From Streptomyces sp. NRRL S-340 (GTDB lineage: Bacteria > Actinomycetota > Actinomycetes > Streptomycetales > Streptomycetaceae): a DNA stretch of 64,000 nucleotides. How positions within the stretch are numbered: the stretch's first letter is position 1; each line of letters opens with the position of its first letter. The translations under genes were made by a program, and so were the position numbers. The stretch spans positions 61,797 to 125,796 of the forward strand of contig NZ_JOIY01000019.1 of NCBI RefSeq assembly GCF_000720185.1, given 5' to 3'. The notes under the pieces were generated by a model, which searched no databases, was not told where the DNA came from, and saw only the letters and a program-made list of their open reading frames with translations. Of the stretch, positions 25,972 through 33,414 are shown one piece after another.

Positions 25972-26855
25972 GTTCCTCGGTGCTGTACGACGCGCAGGGG
26001 CCCAGGGCCAAACGGCGCAACGTCGTCTACTCGATCGTGTTCGTTCTCGCGCTCGCGGCCCTCCTGTGGTGGGTCTACCAGGGCCTGAGCGACAAGGGAC
26101 AGCTGGACTGGGAGAAGTGGAAGCCGTTCTTCGCCGGTTCCGAGGCGTGGACGACGTACATCCTGCCGGGCCTGAAGAACACGCTGATCGCGGCCGCCCT
26201 GTCGATGGTCATCGCCTTGCCGCTGGGTGCGGTCTTCGGCATCGCGCGACTCTCCGACCACGCCTGGATCCGGGTGCCGGCCGCCGTGATCGTGGAGTTC
26301 TTCCGCGCCATCCCGGTGCTGATGCTGATGATCTTCGGTCTGGCGCTGTTCGCCCAGTACACGAACGTCGGTTCGGACGACCGGCCGCTGTACGCCGTCG
26401 TCACCGGCCTGGTGCTCTACAACGCCTCGGTCCTGGCGGAGATCGTCCGGGCGGGCATCCTGTCGCTGCCCAAGGGGCAGGCCGAGGCGGGTCAGGCCAT
26501 CGGTCTGCGCAAGACCCAGGTCATGACGTCGATCCTGCTCCCGCAGGCGGTCACCGCGATGCTGCCGGCCATCGTGAGCCAGCTCGTGGTGATCGTGAAG
26601 GACACCGCGCTGGGCGGCGCGATCCTCACCTTCCCCGAACTGCTGGCGTCGGTCTCCCCGATGAGTTCGTACTACGGTGCGAACACCATCGCCAGCTTCA
26701 CCATCGTCGCCGTCATCTACATCCTGCTGAACTTCAGCCTCACCAGCTTCGCGAGCTGGCTGGAACGCCGGCTGCGGCGGGCCAAGAAGTCCACCGGCGC
26801 GGTGCTCGGGCCGACGGCGGTGGCGGACGCCGAGTCGACGGGTGCCACCGTCTGA
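25968..26855 (+). CDS. gluD: Glutamate ABC importer permease
   Basis: A 295-residue permease, partner of GluC. It has an N-terminal cytoplasmic segment (about 20 residues), a first helix VVYSIVFVLALAALLWWVYQGL, then the BPD transport domain (AWTTYILPGLKNTLIAAALSMVIALPLGAVFG) with the EAA loop GQAEAGQAIGLRKTQVMTSILLPQAV. The 3' tail is basic then acidic. ATG 25968 overlaps the gluC stop by 4 bp (ATGA), indicating translational coupling. The open frame extends upstream into gluC but that part is shadow sequence. A strong terminator follows. Confidence 0.93.
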   Translation: MSSSVLYDAQGPRAKRRNVVYSIVFVLALAALLWWVYQGLSDKGQLDWEKWKPFFAGSEAWTTYILPGLKNTLIAAALSMVIALPLGAVFGIARLSDHAWIRVPAAVIVEFFRAIPVLMLMIFGLALFAQYTNVGSDDRPLYAVVTGLVLYNASVLAEIVRAGILSLPKGQAEAGQAIGLRKTQVMTSILLPQAVTAMLPAIVSQLVVIVKDTALGGAILTFPELLASVSPMSSYYGANTIASFTIVAVIYILLNFSLTSFASWLERRLRRAKKSTGAVLGPTAVADAESTGATV

Positions 26856-26880
26856 CGGCCGGTCACCCGGCAGGCGCCAC

Positions 26881-26914
26881 ACGGGGGCAGCGGAGTGATC
26901 ACCGCTGCCCCCGT
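26881..26914 (+). terminator. gluABCD terminator
   Basis: A 13-bp perfect stem ACGGGGGCAGCGG (26881-26893) / CCGCTGCCCCCGT (26902-26914) with an 8-nt loop, 25 bp after the gluD stop. Confidence 0.85.
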
Positions 26915-27030
26915 CACTTGACGCAAGCAGCGGCAATGGGTTGCATACGTTCTGTGATCGTGCACCCTGCTCCAACCGTCTGTTCACGTCTGTCCGTCAG
27001 GACACCGCTGCGGGCAGGGGGCGCCGCGCC

Positions 27031-28632
27031 GTGGATCCGGTGATCGTCGTCGGAGCGGGGCCCGTCGGGCTCACGCTCGCCCTGGCGCTGGCACGTCAGG
27101 AAGTGCCGTCCGTCGTGCTCGACGAGACACCGGGCACGGAGCCGGTGCGGGCGGCGCGCACCGTCGTCCTGCGCGAGGACACCGCCGCCCTCGTGGAGCG
27201 GCTGGCCGGTACCCCGCTCGGCCGGGCCGGACTGCGCTGGGCCGGGTGGTGGTCCATGCGCCGCAAGCAGGTGACCGGCGAGGTCGCCTTCGACGCGGCC
27301 GATCCGGCGCCGCTGCACATCGCCCAGCACGACCTCACCGGCGCCCTGCGCGCCGCCGTGGCCCGCGAGCCGCTGGTCGAACTGGCCACCGACAGCCGGC
27401 TCGACGCCCTGGAACAGGAGACGGCGGGCGTGAGCGCGCACACCCGTGGTGCCGCCGGCACCTGGTGGCGCGGCAGCTACCTCGTCGGCTGCGACGGACC
27501 GCGCTCGACCGTGCGCAAACTCCAGGACATCCGGTTTCCCGGCCGCACCGCCGTCGAGCGGTACGCCGTGGCCGCGCTGCGCACCGCGCTCCCTCGGCCC
27601 GAGGAAGCGTTCCTCCACCGGAACCCGCCGTGGCGGACGTCCGGCCCCTCTGCCGGTGAGATCACCGCTCGGCCGCTGCCGGACGGCGTGTGGCGCCTCG
27701 ACTGGCTGCTGCCGCCCGGCAAGGACCTGGTCACCCCCGAACTGCTGCTCGCCCGCATCCGCGAGACCCTCACCGGCTGGACCGGCGAGAGCGCACCGGC
27801 GTACGAACTGCTGGACACCGGCGTGCACACGGTGCATCACCGGGTGGCCCGCCGCTGGCGCAACGGACGCGTCCTCCTGGCCGGGGACGCGGCGCACCTG
27901 CTGGGCGCGTTCGGCACCCAGGGACTGGACGAGGGACTGCGCGACGCCGACAACCTCGCCTGGAAACTGGCCCTCGCCTGGCACCACGGCCCGCACGAGG
28001 CGCTGCTCGACAGCTACCAGACGGAGCGGCGGGCGGTCGTCGCCTCCCGGCTGCGCGCCGCCGACCAGCTGCTGCCCGTGCTGCGCGGGGGCGGCGGGCT
28101 GCGGTCCTACGTCCCCGGGGCGGCGCGCGGACACGACGCGTCGCTGATGGACGGCCACCTGGGGCGCGGAACCCTGGGTGCGCCGGGGGCGTACGCGGAC
28201 TCGCCGCTCGCCCCCCCGGGCTTCGAGGCGGAGGCACCCGTGGACACGCCCCCCGGAGCAGCGGTCGCGGACGTGGTGGTGACCGCGGAGGACGGCTCGT
28301 TCGTACCGCTGCGGGACCGGCTCGGCCGCGGGGCGCTGCTGGTCGTGCTGGTGGCGCCGGGCACGGTGGTGTGGGAGCGCCGGCACTGGGTGAGCGCCGG
28401 GATCATGCCCCGGCTGGCCGCCGCGGTGGCCGCGCTGCCGCACCCCGCCGAACTGCTGGTGGCCGAGAGCTACCCGGGCGCGGCGCCGCACACCGTGCTC
28501 CTGGTGCGCCCCGACGGGCACCTGGTCACCGCGCTGAGCGGGGTCCGCCCCGCCGACCTGTACACCGCGGCCGAGGCCACCCTGGGCGGCGCGGCACCCG
28601 CCGGTGCCCGGGCGGAGGCCGGCGCCCACTGA
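27031..28632 (+). CDS. FAD-dependent aromatic-type monooxygenase
   Basis: A 533-residue flavoprotein hydroxylase of the PHBH/PheA-TfdB class. The Rossmann motif VVGAGPVGLTLALALA begins at residue 5, the DG-type motif is GCDGPRSTVRK, and the FAD ribityl motif is RVLLAGDAAHLLGAFGTQGLDEGLRDADNLAWKLA. The C-terminal third (about 400-530) looks like the thioredoxin-fold domain seen in polyketide hydroxylases of this class. GTG 27031 gives the Rossmann motif at the usual position and has AGGGGG upstream; earlier codons are unlike the family. It is a single gene with no pathway partners, so the substrate is unknown. Confidence 0.85.
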   Translation: MDPVIVVGAGPVGLTLALALARQEVPSVVLDETPGTEPVRAARTVVLREDTAALVERLAGTPLGRAGLRWAGWWSMRRKQVTGEVAFDAADPAPLHIAQHDLTGALRAAVAREPLVELATDSRLDALEQETAGVSAHTRGAAGTWWRGSYLVGCDGPRSTVRKLQDIRFPGRTAVERYAVAALRTALPRPEEAFLHRNPPWRTSGPSAGEITARPLPDGVWRLDWLLPPGKDLVTPELLLARIRETLTGWTGESAPAYELLDTGVHTVHHRVARRWRNGRVLLAGDAAHLLGAFGTQGLDEGLRDADNLAWKLALAWHHGPHEALLDSYQTERRAVVASRLRAADQLLPVLRGGGGLRSYVPGAARGHDASLMDGHLGRGTLGAPGAYADSPLAPPGFEAEAPVDTPPGAAVADVVVTAEDGSFVPLRDRLGRGALLVVLVAPGTVVWERRHWVSAGIMPRLAAAVAALPHPAELLVAESYPGAAPHTVLLVRPDGHLVTALSGVRPADLYTAAEATLGGAAPAGARAEAGAH

Positions 28633-29095
28633 GACACCCGACCGGGGGAGCGGACAGGCCGTCCCGGCACGACCGGTCCGGGCCGCGACGTGGCGTGGCT
28701 CGGGCGGCCTGGAGGTTCTGGGTGGCCTGGGTGGCCTCGGCGTCCTGGGGTGGCTCGGGGGCCTGGGGCGGTTCGGGGCCTGGGGCGGTTCGACGGCCTG
28801 GCGTAGCTCGGGGACCTGGGGCGGTTCGGAACCTGGGGCGGTTCGGGACGTTCGGGGGCCTGGGGCGGTTCGGGACGTTCGGGGGCCTGGGGTGGCTCGG
28901 GGGCCTGGGGCGGTTCGGGACGTTCGGGGGCCGATGGTGGCTCGGGGGCCTGGGGCGGTTCGGGATCTGGACGCCCTGGGGTGGCCTCTGAACGGCCACT
29001 CACCGTCACCGTCGTCCGCATGGTGACAGTGTGTTGACCGCTTCCGTCCCCCATGGTGTACTCCGGATCGTGACCGGCACCGATGTGCGCCTGTG
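28633..29095. other. Non-coding spacer carrying a G-rich repeat array
   Basis: After the monooxygenase stop come about 80 bp of ordinary sequence, then the repeat array (28711-28990), then about 100 bp before the cysteine leader. All reading frames are open through the array because of its composition and 9-nt-based period. A Pro-rich minus-strand frame starting at ATG near 29052 has poor codon use and is not called. Confidence 0.6.
28711..28990. repeat. Degenerate 18/27-bp tandem repeats, G-quadruplex-prone
   Basis: About eleven units based on CCTGGGGYGGYTCGGGGR (18 bp), several extended to 27 bp by ACGTTCGGGGG. The plus strand carries repeated G4/G5 tracts with 3-7 nt loops; 28747 onward has GGGG-TGGCTC-GGGGG-CCT-GGGG-CGGTTC-GGGG, a textbook quadruplex pattern. 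It lies in the 3' region of the monooxygenase transcript. Confidence 0.8.
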
Positions 29096-29123
29096 GCGGA
29101 GGGTCCATATGGACCTCCTCCGC
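29096..29123 (+). promoter_or_regulatory. Palindrome enclosing the leader-peptide ribosome site
   Basis: A perfect 14-bp palindrome GGTCCATATGGACC (29102-29115) is flanked by GCGGAG (29096) and CTCCGC, with a 2-nt bulge. The leader peptide's GGAGG and ATG lie inside, so RNA folding could hide the site, or the DNA could be an operator. Confidence 0.4.
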
Positions 29124-29156
29124 TATGCGGGCTGCGTGTGTCGCCCGTCCCGCTGA
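29109..29156 (+). CDS. Cysteine-codon leader peptide (15 aa)
   Basis: A short frame encoding MDLLRYAGCVCRPSR and a TGA stop. GGAGGG sits 5 nt before the ATG, a near-ideal ribosome site. Two Cys codons (TGC 29133, TGT 29139) sit near the end, as in the Cys-rich leader peptides that control sulfur genes by attenuation in actinobacteria. It lies 164 bp upstream of cysteine dioxygenase on the same strand. The CCGTCC of its Pro-Ser codons (29145-29150) is complementary to GGACGG at the dioxygenase ribosome site (29310-29315). The coding call rests on ribosome site, codon content and context; the mechanism is inference. Confidence 0.65.
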   Translation: MDLLRYAGCVCRPSR

Positions 29157-29320
29157 ATTCGCGCCCTCTTCTGCTTCTCTCTTCCGCGCGCCGACGCCTG
29201 CGCAGCGCTGTTCACGCGCTGTGTTCCCGTGTCGTGGCTCCACGGCTGCTCCCTCACCACGCTGTTCTGCGCAGGGGTGCCGTCGCGCGCGTTCCGCGAA
29301 CCCACTTCAGGACGGTGTGC

Positions 29321-29893
29321 ATGTCTGTCTTCTCCTCCCCGTCGGCCCCCGCCCCCTCCCCCGCCCCCACCGCCTCCCTTCCCGCCGCACCCACCACTGA
29401 GCCGCCCACGCAGGCGGAACTCCTCGACTTCGTCCGACGCGCCGCCGCCGACGCGGAGCTGATCGCCTCGCTGCCGCTCGACCCCGAGGGCCGCACCTGG
29501 GTCCGTCTGGACGGGCCCGGGGGCAGTGAGGCCTGGCTGATCGGCTGGCCGCCCCGCACCGGTACCGGCTGGCACGACCACGCCGACTCGGTCGGCGCCT
29601 TCGTCACCGCCACCGGCGAACTCACGGAGAACTCGCTCGCCGCACGGCTGCCCACCGACGGCTGGAAGACCCTGGAACTCACCGAGGGCGTCGACCGCGA
29701 ACGACGGCTGCCGGCCGGTCGGGGGCGCGCCTTCGGCCGACACCACGTCCACGAGGTGCTGAACGAGTCGAGCGACCGGCACGCTGTGTCTGTGCACGCC
29801 TACTACCCGCCGCTGCCCCGGATCCGCCGTTACAGCCGCTCCGGACCGGTGCTGCGCCTGGAGCAGGTGGAGCGCCCCGAGGACTGGCAGTGA
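29321..29893 (+). CDS. Cysteine dioxygenase-family protein
   Basis: A 190-residue cupin of the cysteine dioxygenase type I group, which oxidises L-cysteine to cysteine sulfinate with an Fe(II) held by three His. Two His occur in GTGWHDHADSVGAF and the third in FGRHHVHEVLNES; the following SVHAYYPPL matches the family. The N-terminal 30 residues are Pro/Ala/Ser-rich and probably disordered. AGGA lies 9 nt before ATG 29321. The stop overlaps the rhodanese start (GTGA), and a Cys leader peptide lies upstream, supporting a role in cysteine catabolism. Confidence 0.88.
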   Translation: MSVFSSPSAPAPSPAPTASLPAAPTTEPPTQAELLDFVRRAAADAELIASLPLDPEGRTWVRLDGPGGSEAWLIGWPPRTGTGWHDHADSVGAFVTATGELTENSLAARLPTDGWKTLELTEGVDRERRLPAGRGRAFGRHHVHEVLNESSDRHAVSVHAYYPPLPRIRRYSRSGPVLRLEQVERPEDWQ

Positions 29894-30339
29894 GCAGCGA
29901 TGCGACAGACGCGAAAGGACCGGCAGTGAGCGACGTGAACGAAGAGCAGACCGGGATCGACGAGTTGCTGGAACAGGTGCGCCGCACCTACGTGCGGGTC
30001 GAACCGCACGAGGCGTACGCCGCCGCCCGGACCGGCGAGGCCCTGCTGGTCGACATCCGCTACGCCGCGCTGCGGGAGCGGGACGGGCTGGTGCCCGGTG
30101 CTCTGGTCGTCGAGCGCAACGAACTGGAGTGGCGGCTTGATCCCCAGGGCAGCCATCGCCTACCCGAGGCCACCGGTCACGACCTGCGCGTCGTCGTCAT
30201 CTGCAACGAGGGCTACGCGTCGAGCCTCGCGGCCGTCTCCCTGCACCAGCTCGGTCTGCGCCGGGCGACCGACCTGGCCGGCGGATTCCAGGCGTGGCGA
30301 TCGGCCGGTCTTCCGGTCCTGGCCCCGGCCCTCCCCTGA
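29890..30339 (+). CDS. Rhodanese-like sulfurtransferase
   Basis: A 149-residue single-domain rhodanese. It has EPHEAYAAA, LLVDIRYAALRERDG, the active-site loop CNEGYASS with the catalytic Cys, and the closing motif ATDLAGGFQAWRSAGLPV. It could transfer sulfane sulfur released in cysteine turnover. The GTG at 29890 overlaps the cysteine dioxygenase stop by 4 bp, with GAGG upstream, indicating translational coupling; an internal GTG at 29926 is an alternative start. A short hairpin follows directly after the stop. Confidence 0.88.
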   Translation: MSSDATDAKGPAVSDVNEEQTGIDELLEQVRRTYVRVEPHEAYAAARTGEALLVDIRYAALRERDGLVPGALVVERNELEWRLDPQGSHRLPEATGHDLRVVVICNEGYASSLAAVSLHQLGLRRATDLAGGFQAWRSAGLPVLAPALP

Positions 30340-30364
30340 GACCCCGGGCCTGATTTTCGGGGTC
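30340..30364 (+). terminator. Hairpin after the rhodanese gene
   Basis: GACCCCG (30340-30346, starting right after the stop codon) pairs with CGGGGTC (30358-30364); the loop contains TTTT. Modest 7-bp stem. Confidence 0.45.
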
Positions 30365-30569
30365 CCGGGCTCGGACTCCACCTTCCGGCTCGGGACCCTG
30401 GGCACCGGTGGCACCGTCCCAGCCTCGGCTCCCGGGCTCGGGCGTCGCACACCGGCAATCGCCTCTCTGGGCTGGGGCCTGGGCTCCGGCAGCGGCCTCA
30501 CCTCTCGCCCCGGGCGTCGGCCCAGCTCGCGTCTCGGGCTCCGGCGTCAGCCCTCCTCCTGGGGACGCC

Positions 30570-31475
30570 TCAGTACCCCTCCTCCCCGAGGAACTCGGTG
30601 TCCTCGCCCTCCTCCTCCAGTGCCTGGCGCACCACCCGCAGGGCCAGGCCCTGGGAGTAGCCCTTGCGGGCGAGCATGCCCGCCAGACGGCGCAGCCGTT
30701 TGTCACGGTCCAGGCCCCGGGTGGAGCGCAGCTTGCGGGTGACCAGGTCCCGCGCGGTGGCTTCCTCCTGCTCGGCGTCGAGCCGGCCGACGGCCTCGTC
30801 GATCAGCGCCCCGTCGACCCCCTTGGTACGCAGTTCCTGGGCGAGCGCACGACGGGCCAGTCCACGCCCGTGGTGCCGGGACTCCACCCAGGCGTCCGCG
30901 AACGCGCTGTCGTCGATCAGCCCGACCTCCTCGAAACGGGACAGCACCTCCTGCGCCGCGTCGTCCGGGATCTCCCGCTTGCGCAGGGCGTCCGCCAGTT
31001 GCTTGCGGGTGCGCGGGGTCCCGGTGAGCAGGCGCAGACAGATCGCCCGTGCCCGCTCCACCGGGTCCCCCGGAGACTCTCCCTGTTCGGCCCTCGGCGA
31101 GGAAGAGTTGTCTCCGTCCACCGCGGACGCCGCGCCGGTGCCCCGCCGACGACGCCCGCGCCCGCCGTACGGCCCGCCGTCACGCGAGCCGCCCCGGCGT
31201 GCGCCACCTGTGCCGGAGCCGGACGCGCCGCGTGACCCGCCCTGGGCCCGGCGCCGCCCGGCACCGCGCCCGTCGCCTCCGTACGCGTCGGCGTCGTGGG
31301 GGTCATGAGGGTCGTGTCCGTGGACGTCTCCCCCGTGGACGTCGTCCCCGTGAACTACCGGACCGGTGGACGCGCCGGCACCGAGGCGGTCTCCGGTGCC
31401 CCTCCCCCGTGGGGCACCGAAGGCCGGGTCCGCGTACCCGTCCTCGTCCTCGGGCCAGTCCGTTCGCCGTGTCAC
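30570..31475 (-). CDS. recX: Recombination regulator RecX
   Basis: A 301-residue RecA modulator. Residues about 140-295 form the RecX three-helix repeats (RARAICLRLLTGTPRTRKQLADALRKREIP, AFADAWVESRHHGRGLARRALAQELRTKGV, ARKGYSQGLALRVVRQAL). The first ~135 residues are an unusual Gly/Arg/His/Asp-rich extension (HGDDVHGGDVHGHDPHDPHDADAY), longer than in typical RecX. GTG 31475 follows the recA stop by 2 bp (TGA-CC-GTG), so translation is coupled to recA. RecX binds and restrains RecA filaments. Confidence 0.92.
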   Translation of the reverse strand: MTRRTDWPEDEDGYADPAFGAPRGRGTGDRLGAGASTGPVVHGDDVHGGDVHGHDPHDPHDADAYGGDGRGAGRRRAQGGSRGASGSGTGGARRGGSRDGGPYGGRGRRRRGTGAASAVDGDNSSSPRAEQGESPGDPVERARAICLRLLTGTPRTRKQLADALRKREIPDDAAQEVLSRFEEVGLIDDSAFADAWVESRHHGRGLARRALAQELRTKGVDGALIDEAVGRLDAEQEEATARDLVTRKLRSTRGLDRDKRLRRLAGMLARKGYSQGLALRVVRQALEEEGEDTEFLGEEGY

Positions 31476-31477
31476 GG

Positions 31478-32605
31478 TCAGCTCTTGGCGGTGGCGGCCT
31501 TGGGCTTGGTCGCCTTGGCGGCCGCCGGGGCGGGCACCGTCTTGGCCGCGTCACCCGTGGCGGTGGCTGCCGTCGCGTCCGCGTCCGGCTCGGCGGCGGG
31601 CTCCTCCGGACGCACGCCGACGCCCAGCTTCACCTTGATCTTCTTCTCGATCTCGTTGGCCAGGTCGGGGTTGTCCTTCAGGAAGTTGCGCGCGTTCTCC
31701 TTGCCCTGGCCGAGCTGGTCGCCCTCGTACGTGTACCAGGCACCGGCCTTGCGGACGAAGCCGTGTTCCACGCCCATGTCGATCAGGCCGCCCTCACGGC
31801 TGATGCCCTGGCCGTAGAGGATGTCGAACTCCGCCTGCTTGAAGGGCGGCGCGACCTTGTTCTTGACGACCTTGCAGCGGGTGCGGTTGCCGACCGCCTC
31901 CGTGCCGTCCTTCAGGGTCTCGATGCGGCGGATGTCGATGCGCACCGAGGCGTAGAACTTCAGCGCGCGGCCACCGGTCGTGGTCTCCGGCGAGCCGAAC
32001 ATCACGCCGATCTTCTCGCGCAGCTGGTTGATGAAGATCGCGGTGGTCTTCGACTGGTTGAGCGCGCTGGTGATCTTGCGCAGGGCCTGGCTCATCAGAC
32101 GGGCCTGCAGACCGACGTGGCTGTCGCCCATCTCGCCCTCGATCTCCGCGCGCGGCACGAGCGCGGCGACGGAGTCGATGACGATGAGGTCGAGCGCGCC
32201 GGAGCGGACCAGCATGTCCACGATCTCCAGCGCCTGCTCGCCGTTGTCCGGCTGGGAGAGGATCAGGTTGTCGATGTCGACGCCGAGCTTCCTCGCGTAC
32301 TCGGGGTCGAGGGCGTGCTCGGCGTCCACGAAGGCGACCTGGCCGCCGGCCCGCTGCGCGTTCGCCACTGCGTGCAGGGTCAGGGTCGTCTTGCCGGAGG
32401 ACTCCGGGCCGTAGATCTCCACGACGCGGCCGCGCGGCAGGCCGCCGACGCCGAGGGCCACGTCGAGCGCGGTCGACCCGGTCGGGATGACCTCGATGGG
32501 CTCGTTCGACCGCTCGCCCATGCGCATGACCGCGCCCTTGCCGAATTGCCGTTCAATCTGTGCGAGCGCGGCGTCCAGCGCCTTCTCGCGGTCGGTTCCT
32601 GCCAT
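31478..32605 (-). CDS. recA: Recombinase RecA
   Basis: A 375-residue recombinase and LexA co-protease for homologous recombination and the SOS response. Walker A is GPESSGKTT (residues about 65-73), Walker B is [12 protein letters not shown], and the L1/L2 DNA-binding loops are visible ([41 protein letters not shown]). The C-terminal tail after residue 330 is Ala/Lys/Pro-rich, typical of Streptomyces. No intein interrupts it. The ATG at 32605 has a GGTGGAA site upstream; extra upstream in-frame codons are not family-like. An SOS box lies 165 bp upstream. Confidence 0.97.
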   Translation of the reverse strand: MAGTDREKALDAALAQIERQFGKGAVMRMGERSNEPIEVIPTGSTALDVALGVGGLPRGRVVEIYGPESSGKTTLTLHAVANAQRAGGQVAFVDAEHALDPEYARKLGVDIDNLILSQPDNGEQALEIVDMLVRSGALDLIVIDSVAALVPRAEIEGEMGDSHVGLQARLMSQALRKITSALNQSKTTAIFINQLREKIGVMFGSPETTTGGRALKFYASVRIDIRRIETLKDGTEAVGNRTRCKVVKNKVAPPFKQAEFDILYGQGISREGGLIDMGVEHGFVRKAGAWYTYEGDQLGQGKENARNFLKDNPDLANEIEKKIKVKLGVGVRPEEPAAEPDADATAATATGDAAKTVPAPAAAKATKPKAATAKS

Positions 32606-32929
32606 GGGTTCCACCCGATTTGCTTGAGTCGATCGCTTCACGTCAAAGACGCTAACGCCTGCCACTGACAATGCGCCTCGACGCCCGTCCGGCCTGTGGA
32701 TAACCAGAGGGCAAAACGCCCTATAGGTGGGCGAAATCCCCTCGGTTGAGCCTCACCGGCGCCTCCATAAGAATGGATGTTCGATTTTCGTGTCAAGCGC
32801 ACCACGCACCACCCCAGCCCCGGGGACCGGCCCCTGAACCAGCGCCGTCCCCGCCTGCTCCCAACGGGGTACAACAGGTGCCTCCACCCGGACGACGCCG
32901 GGAGGCGGCGCCGCCGTGAGGCTGCCGCC
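32606..32929. other. recA upstream region
   Basis: These 324 bp hold the recA leader and promoter on the minus strand, an SOS box at 32770-32783 and a small hairpin AGGGC-GTTTT-GCCCT near 32710-32725 in the leader. The divergent membrane gene starts at 32930. I could not settle on a -10/-35 pair for recA. Confidence 0.5.
32770..32783 (-). promoter_or_regulatory. SOS (LexA/Cheo-type) box of recA
   Basis: On the minus strand CGAACATCCATTCT contains GAAC-ATCC-ATTC, one mismatch from the Gram-positive/actinobacterial SOS core GAAC-N4-GTTC. The same variant core has been described upstream of Streptomyces recA genes. Implies LexA control. Confidence 0.75.
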
Positions 32930-33402
32930 ATGGCAGTCCCCACTCCCCCGCCGCGCCCGTCACACCTGACCATGGAGACACCCTCTGACACGGCGGTGTC
33001 GATGACGCTCGCCGTGGGCGGCGGGGTCCTCGTGGTCCTCCTGACCGCGTTCGCCCCGGCGTCCCTGCGGCGCCGTCCCGAGGGGCCCGCGGGGACGGCC
33101 CCCGCGCTGCGCTCCGGGGTCGCGGTCCTGCTCGTCGCCCTCGCCTCGGGTACCGCGATGATCGCGCGCGGGGCGGTGCCGACCCGGACCGGTCACCAGG
33201 AGGCGGCGTACCGCTCGGCGGCCCCGCTCAAGCCGCTGCACGACGTGAGTCTGCACGCCGCCTGGTACTGCCCGCGCCGGCCTGGCTGCCCTCCCGCGCC
33301 GCTTCGGACACACAGGTCCGTGGGCGGACCGTCGCCGCCGCGGCCGGCGTCTGTGCGGCGGCGGTCGCCGGCGCCGCAGCCCGGGCGGGCCTCAGCCTGT
33401 GA
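32930..33402 (+). pseudogene. Membrane protein gene with a probable frameshift
   Basis: From ATG 32930 (GAGG 8 nt upstream) the frame encodes two clear hydrophobic helices, MTLAVGGGVLVVLLTAF and SGVAVLLVALASGTAMIA. After about 33270 this frame turns Pro/Arg/Ser-rich and runs on to 33604, antisense to the next gene. The neighbouring frame from about 33275 reads AWLPSRAASDTQVRGRTV followed by a third Ala/Val-rich helix-like stretch and stops at 33402, 12 bp before the convergent gene. This suggests a single-base frameshift or sequencing error near 33265-33275. Function unknown. Confidence 0.5.
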
Positions 33403-33414
33403 CGTCCCGCCGGT

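Noticed and set aside
28470..29243. Pro-rich minus-strand protein (PPQAPERPE repeats)
   Set aside because: The frame has an acceptable ribosome site near 29052 but only modest G/C at third positions, and all six frames are open through the repeat array; it also overlaps the monooxygenase 3' end.
31478..32605. Possible intein in RecA
   Set aside because: The RecA sequence is continuous and of normal length.
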